Origin: JAEUIA01 sp034440255
GTDB taxonomy: Bacteria; Planctomycetota; UBA1135; GCA-002686595
Assembly: GCA_034440255.1 (NCBI GenBank)
Contig: JAWXBU010000121.1
Location: forward strand, 1-64,000
Direction of reading: 5' to 3'
Length of the DNA: 64,000 nucleotides
The notes under the pieces were generated by a model. The model was not told the DNA's origin. It searched no databases and was given only the letters and a program-made list of their open reading frames with translations. The position numbers were made by a program, and so were the translations under genes. How positions within the stretch are numbered: the stretch's first letter is position 1; each line of letters starts with the position of its first letter. Of the stretch, positions 60,002 through 64,000 are shown in pieces.

Positions 60002-61429
60002 ATGCCCAAGACACGCACCGAAACCGACTCTTTCGGACCCCTCGAAGTCGCGCACGACCGCCTGTGGGGCGCACAGACGCAGCGCTCGAAACAGAACTTC
60101 TTGATCGGCGGACAGACGTTCACGCGGCCGATGATCCGAGCGCTCGGCGTCGTGAAGAAGTGTGCGGCGCAGGCGAACAGCGAACTCGGTGAGCTGGACA
60201 TGCTCGATGCGAGACAGAAAAGCGCGCTGTTGAAAGCGGCCGACGAAGTGATCGCGGGCAAGCTCGATGATCACTTCCCGCTCGTCGTGTGGCAGACCGG
60301 TTCGGGCACGCAGTCGAACATGAACGCGAACGAGGTCATCAGCAACCGCGCGATCCAGTTGCTCGGAGGTCAGCTCGGTTCGAAGAAGCCGATCCACCCG
60401 AACGATCACGTGAACCGCGCTCAATCGTCGAACGACTCGTTTCCTACGGCGATGCACATTGCGGCGGCGGAAGAAACGGTCAAGCGCCTGTTGCCGGCGA
60501 TCGACGCACTCGAGGCAGCGCTCGCCGCGAAACAAAAGGCGTGGGCCAAGGTCGTGAAGATCGGTCGCACGCATCTCCAAGACGCGACGCCGTTGACCGT
60601 CGGGCAAGAATTTTCGGGCTACGTGCAGCAGTTGAAGGATGCGCGGCGAGCATTGAATGCGACGCTGCCGGGAATCTTCGAGCTCGCGCAAGGCGGCACC
60701 GCAGTCGGCACAGGGCTCAACACGCATCCGGATTTCGCGAAGCTCGTCGCGAAGAAGATCGCCGAGGAAACAGGCCTCGCGTTCAAGACCGCGCCGAACA
60801 AGTTCTCGGCGCTGGCGGGGCACGATGCGCTCGTGTTCTTGTCGGGCGCGCTCAAAGTCACGGCTGTCGCGCTGATGAAGATCGCGAACGACATCCGTTG
60901 GCTCGGATCGGGACCGCGTTGCGGGCTCGGTGAATTGAAATTGCCGGAGAACGAGCCGGGTAGTTCGATCATGCCCGGCAAAGTGAATCCGACGCAGTGC
61001 GAAGCGTTGACGATGGTGTGCGTGCAAGTGATGGGCAACGACACGGCCGTCACGATCGCAGGCTCGCAGGGCAACTTCGAGTTGAACGTCTACAAGCCCG
61101 TGATCGTGCACAACGTGTTGCAGTCGATCGCGCTCTTGTCGGACGCGTGCGATTCGTTCCGCAAAAATTGCATCGACGGGCTGGAACTCGATATGGCGCG
61201 CGTCGACACCCTGATGAAGCAGTCGTTGATGCTCGTCACCGCGTTGAACCGTCACATCGGCTACGACAACGCCGCGAAGGTCGCGAAACACGCGCACAAG
61301 ACGGGCATCACGCTGCGTGAGAGCGTCGTCGAGCTGAAGTTGATGAGCGCCGACGCATTCGACAAAGCGGTGCGGCCCGAGCAGATGGTCGCGCCGGTCA
61401 AAGGACGAACGGGCGGCGGGGGGGGCTAG
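60002..61429 (+). CDS. fumC: Class II fumarate hydratase
   Basis: Reversible hydration of fumarate to malate in the TCA cycle. The 475-residue aspartase/fumarase protein has TGSGTQSNMNANEV near residue 99, HPNDHVNRAQSSNDSFPTA near 132, the catalytic-His segment GRTHLQDATPLTVGQE near 188 and the signature SSIMPGKVNPTQCEA near 321. The set is typical of iron-free class II fumarases. The start ATG 60002 gives the standard N terminus TETDSFGPLEVAHDRLWGAQ. With icd and mdh it forms a loose TCA group on the plus strand. Confidence 0.96.
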   Translation: MPKTRTETDSFGPLEVAHDRLWGAQTQRSKQNFLIGGQTFTRPMIRALGVVKKCAAQANSELGELDMLDARQKSALLKAADEVIAGKLDDHFPLVVWQTGSGTQSNMNANEVISNRAIQLLGGQLGSKKPIHPNDHVNRAQSSNDSFPTAMHIAAAEETVKRLLPAIDALEAALAAKQKAWAKVVKIGRTHLQDATPLTVGQEFSGYVQQLKDARRALNATLPGIFELAQGGTAVGTGLNTHPDFAKLVAKKIAEETGLAFKTAPNKFSALAGHDALVFLSGALKVTAVALMKIANDIRWLGSGPRCGLGELKLPENEPGSSIMPGKVNPTQCEALTMVCVQVMGNDTAVTIAGSQGNFELNVYKPVIVHNVLQSIALLSDACDSFRKNCIDGLELDMARVDTLMKQSLMLVTALNRHIGYDNAAKVAKHAHKTGITLRESVVELKLMSADAFDKAVRPEQMVAPVKGRTGGGGG

Positions 61430-61430
61430 T

Positions 61431-61510
61431 CGTCGCGGCGAAAGACAAGCGACCGGTCCGTTTCGGCGCATCCGCCGTCACGGACCGGTCGCTTGTCTTT
61501 CGCCGCGACG
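61431..61510. terminator. Perfect 30-bp inverted repeat behind fumC
   Basis: Bases 61431-61460 pair without mismatch with 61481-61510, leaving a 20-nt loop that itself holds a 5-bp hairpin (61464-61468 with 61473-61477). It begins 2 bp after the fumC stop and ends 10 bp before the orphan domain fragment on the other strand. It can terminate transcription from both sides, yet the stem is about twice the usual length and lacks a T-tract. Confidence 0.75.
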
Positions 61511-61519
61511 GCGGTGCGG

Positions 61520-61909
61520 CTACCACACGCTCCGCACGGCGTTCGTGAGGTTGAAAGTCGCGCTCGAGCAGAAGCTCTCCGTGTCGCGATAGTAAGCCTG
61601 GTACGAGTACAGCGTGCCGCTGCCCGACGCGGCCCCGCTGACACGCGAGAGACTCGTATCACCCGGCTCGGGGAACTGCGCCGCGGCGCCGACGTTGATC
61701 TTGGTGCGCAAGCGAATCAGCGATCCACCGACACACAGGATGCCGTCGCCGAAGGGAACGCCCGAACCCGCAGCACTCATCTGCAGCGAGAGCACCGGCA
61801 ACGTCGCAGGCATGCCCGAACCGTGCAGCACGACCGAGTCCGTTCGGCTGATCGAGCTCGTCTCCGTGAACCCCGCCGCGGTCCATTGCGCACCGAGCGG
61901 ATTGGACAC
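61520..61909 (-). pseudogene. Orphan C-terminal domain of a secreted protein
   Basis: The frame carries NPLGAQWTAAGFTETSSISR, then SVVLHGSGMPATLPVLSLQM, FGDGILCVGGSLIRLRTKIN, YSYQAYYRDTESFC and FNLTNAVRSVW. This is a full copy of the domain that ends planctomycete secreted proteins, close in pattern to the end of the 58-59.8 kb pseudogene. It begins abruptly about 33 bp behind the kinase stop, with no start codon of its own, no signal peptide and no N-terminal repeats. Read as the remnant of a gene whose 5' part was lost. Confidence 0.65.
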
Positions 61910-61941
61910 TGCGCGTTCGAGCGCTACGCGACCTCGATGTT

Positions 61942-64000
61942 TCAGCGCGACTTCGCGGCCGCCTTGGCGCGCACGAGCGCAATTCGCTCTAGAAAAGCAG
62001 GCGCTTCGAGATGAGGGCCCCAACGATCGTCAGGTTCGAAAGCCCGCGGATCGTCGAGGCCGCGCTGGATGGCGAGGTCGAGCGCCGCCAGCGCGCGCTC
62101 GACGAATCCGGCGACCTCGTCGGGTGCTTTGTGTGCGCCGTCGCGCGCCACTCCTGCCGCGCGCGTCGAAAGTTGTGCGGAGAGCACGGCGCTGGACGTC
62201 GAGTCGTAGCGATCGAGTTCTGCGATCGCGATCCGAGCCGCCTCGTAGCGTCCTAGGTCCATCAGCACACCCGCGCGATTGCGGACTCCGACGACGTGCC
62301 AGCGAATCCACTCGGGATTCTTCGGGTTGGAATCGAGCGCGCGCAGGATCGCGACGTCCGCTTCTTCGAACAAAGCGAGCGCGAGGGCGACGTCATCGGC
62401 TTGCATCGCGAGCGCACCCAAGTTGCCGATCGTCGTGCACATCGCGGCGATGTACTCGCTGTTCGTCGGCTCGTCCGCGACGAGTCGGCGCTGCAGTTCG
62501 AGCGCTCGCTCCAAGAACTTTCGCCCGGCGTCGACGTGTTGTTCACCCATCTCGACGAAGAAGGCCTGCACGCACACGATCGCCAGGTTTTGTCGAAAGC
62601 GCGGTGTGTTCGGAAATTGCGATGCGAGTGCTTCCGCCAAGCCGAGCGCGCGTTCGACGAGCGGCCGACTTCTCTCCGGCTGTCCGATTTCGCCGTAGAT
62701 GTCGCCGAGATTTCCGAGCCCCGAGAAGAGTTGTTGCGTGATCCCCGTGTCGTCCGGTTCGGCCGCGTGCAGCTTCTCGAGGATCGCGATCGATTCCTCG
62801 GCTGCCGCGATCGCCGGTTCGAACTCCTCGCGCTCGGAGCGCACCGACGCGAGGAATCCGAGCGACTTCGCGCACGTGTAGGCCATTCGCGGGTTGTCGG
62901 CTTCTGCGAGCGAGACTCGCATAAGCGAGAGCGCCTTCTCGGTGCATCGTTCTCCGTTCGCCGCGTTGCCCGCTGCGAATTCGAACTCGCCTTGTCGCGA
63001 CAATGCGATCGCGAGGTTGCTCTTCAGAGCGCCGACTCGGCTCGCGTCGACCACGGGCTCGCCCATCAATTCTTCCAGTCGCTTCACACTGTCTCGCGCC
63101 AATTCCAACGCTTGATCGTGCTCCGATCGAACACGCCGTGCTTCGGCTAGAAAGCCCTGCGCAATGGCGGCTTGGTGACGCCCGTTTTGCCCCAAGGTCG
63201 GGAGTGCTGCGAGCTCGTCGACGACGGAGGACAGTTCGCGGTCGGCCTCGAGGGCGAAGCCGAGCCGCAAGAGCACGTCACCGAGCTTGGTGCGCGCAGC
63301 GAGAATTTTGTCGAGCAAGCGATCGTCGGGCCCGGTGCGCACAGCGAGCTCGCGATAGAAACGCACCGCGTCCTCGAGCAGCTCACGGCGCACGGATTCC
63401 ATCTGCGGCGTGAAGCGCAAACGATCGCTGCCCACGCGTTCGAGCATCGTGTCGACGGCGTCGACCGCGCTCGCCAAATTCAAGACCGCCAGCGCGCGTT
63501 GCTCTTCCTTCGCCTGGGATTCCGATCGACTCGCCGAGAGCGCGCCCTCGAGCTCGCGATTCAAGTTCGAAACAGTCGTATTGGCCGCGAAAAGCCGGCG
63601 GTTCGCGGTGTTTTGTTGGAGCGCGATGCCGAGCGGAGCCGCGACGGCGAGGATCAGCGCGGCTGCCGCGGCTGGATGACGCTGCGTCCATTTCCACACT
63701 TTCACGAACGCGCTCGAACGCCGCGCTTCGATCGGGCGACGCGCGATCACGTTCTCGAGATCGCGCGCGAACGCTGCGGCGCTCGCGTAGCGTCCCGTGC
63801 GTTCGCTCGTCATCGCGGCGAGGCACACTGTTTCGACGTCGCGCGACAAGCCGCGGTAGCGCGAGCGCAGGCTCGGCGCGTTTCCGCCCAACACCAAGCG
63901 CCTCGTGCGCTCGGACGAAGTCGGATCGAAGTACGCGGCGCGCAGTACCAAGAGCTCGTACATCAAGACGCCCATCGCGTAGACGTCCGTTTTCGCGTCG
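61942..64000 (-). CDS. Serine/threonine protein kinase with TPR-like tail, 5' end outside window
   Basis: The frame is open to the window edge; only the last part of the kinase domain is present (DAKTDVYAMGVLMYELL, subdomain IX, then SRDVETVCLAAMTSERTGRY, subdomain XI). A membrane helix follows (AAAALILAVAAPLGIAL). A long helical extracytoplasmic region of about 530 residues has TPR-like units (ALKSNLAIALSRQGEFEFAA; GNLGDIYGEIGQPERSRPLV; RNRAGVLMDLGRYEAARIAI). This is the common planctomycete layout of PknB-type kinase, membrane helix and TPR sensor. Its signal is unknown. It is partial at the 5' end (minus strand, beyond 64000). Confidence 0.9.
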   Translation of the reverse strand, partial: DAKTDVYAMGVLMYELLVLRAAYFDPTSSERTRRLVLGGNAPSLRSRYRGLSRDVETVCLAAMTSERTGRYASAAAFARDLENVIARRPIEARRSSAFVKVWKWTQRHPAAAAALILAVAAPLGIALQQNTANRRLFAANTTVSNLNRELEGALSASRSESQAKEEQRALAVLNLASAVDAVDTMLERVGSDRLRFTPQMESVRRELLEDAVRFYRELAVRTGPDDRLLDKILAARTKLGDVLLRLGFALEADRELSSVVDELAALPTLGQNGRHQAAIAQGFLAEARRVRSEHDQALELARDSVKRLEELMGEPVVDASRVGALKSNLAIALSRQGEFEFAAGNAANGERCTEKALSLMRVSLAEADNPRMAYTCAKSLGFLASVRSEREEFEPAIAAAEESIAILEKLHAAEPDDTGITQQLFSGLGNLGDIYGEIGQPERSRPLVERALGLAEALASQFPNTPRFRQNLAIVCVQAFFVEMGEQHVDAGRKFLERALELQRRLVADEPTNSEYIAAMCTTIGNLGALAMQADDVALALALFEEADVAILRALDSNPKNPEWIRWHVVGVRNRAGVLMDLGRYEAARIAIAELDRYDSTSSAVLSAQLSTRAAGVARDGAHKAPDEVAGFVERALAALDLAIQRGLDDPRAFEPDDRWGPHLEAPAFLERIALVRAKAAAKSR

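Noticed and set aside
59456..61471. Open reading frame of 671 codons on the minus strand across fumC
   Set aside because: It is antisense to an intact fumC and its product is Arg/His/Glu-rich with no motif. Only its last 80 codons matter, as the middle piece of the decayed secreted-protein gene.

Overview
The window looks like chromosomal DNA of a GC-rich bacterium of the Planctomycetota. The best clue is a secreted-protein type whose C-terminal domain has the pattern FGDG-LC ... YRD ... FNLT. It occurs twice as a (nearly) full gene and twice as an orphan piece, and I know it mainly from uncultured-type planctomycete lineages. HEAT/TPR proteins, a vWA protein and a serine/threonine kinase with a TPR-like tail fit the same picture. 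The assignment is inference. Many start codons lack a strong Shine-Dalgarno sequence, so the few strong ones are noted where they decide a start. TAG, TGA and TAA all serve as normal stops.

Layout. 0-3.2 kb: FAD oxidoreductase, panB and an orphan CheC/CheX-like protein. 3.2-8.4 kb: an S1-repeat protein beside a benzoyl-CoA epoxidation unit, boxC-boxB with a divergent boxR. 8.5-15 kb: a secreted protein, then a metal-uptake operon (His-rich protein, outer-membrane barrel, ZnuA-, ZnuC- and ZnuB-like). 15-21 kb: radical SAM protein, histone-deacetylase-like hydrolase, HEAT/TPR protein, mnmG. 21-42 kb: a scattered reductive pyrimidine-degradation pathway, all on the plus strand: malonate-semialdehyde dehydrogenase, beta-ureidopropionase, dihydropyrimidinase, class III aminotransferase, PreT, PreA and a yeast-type cytosine deaminase. 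It is broken up by mostly minus-strand accessory cargo: a DUF5674 pair, an ABC-2 exporter, a DUF6883/DUF4926 pair, a likely D-glutamate unit (dgcN, dgcA, exported deacylase) and plus-strand small secreted proteins. 42-49.8 kb: sugar transferase, yraN, yajC, mnmA, vWA protein, HEAT lipoprotein, TPR protein. 49.9-61.4 kb: icd, mdh and fumC on the plus strand, interrupted by a decayed START-type gene, a VapBC toxin-antitoxin pair, a DEAD-box helicase, a pirin and a decayed secreted-protein gene. 61.4-64 kb: a perfect 30-bp inverted repeat, an orphan C-terminal domain and the 3' part of a serine/threonine kinase cut by the window edge.

How the genes fit together. Cytosine deaminase feeds uracil to PreA/PreT. 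Dihydropyrimidinase and beta-ureidopropionase then open and decarbamoylate the ring to beta-alanine, and the aminotransferase and semialdehyde dehydrogenase carry it to acetyl-CoA. The expected uptake protein survives only as a 65-codon NCS1 permease stub fused at an inversion/deletion breakpoint to a frameshifted acetyltransferase. The box genes would turn benzoyl-CoA into a ring-opened aldehyde, but the reductase BoxA and the CoA ligase are not in the window.

The window has a notable load of broken genes: three internal TAG codons, one internal TAA, two frameshifts and three truncated remnants. These are reported one by one, with sequence error as the competing explanation.
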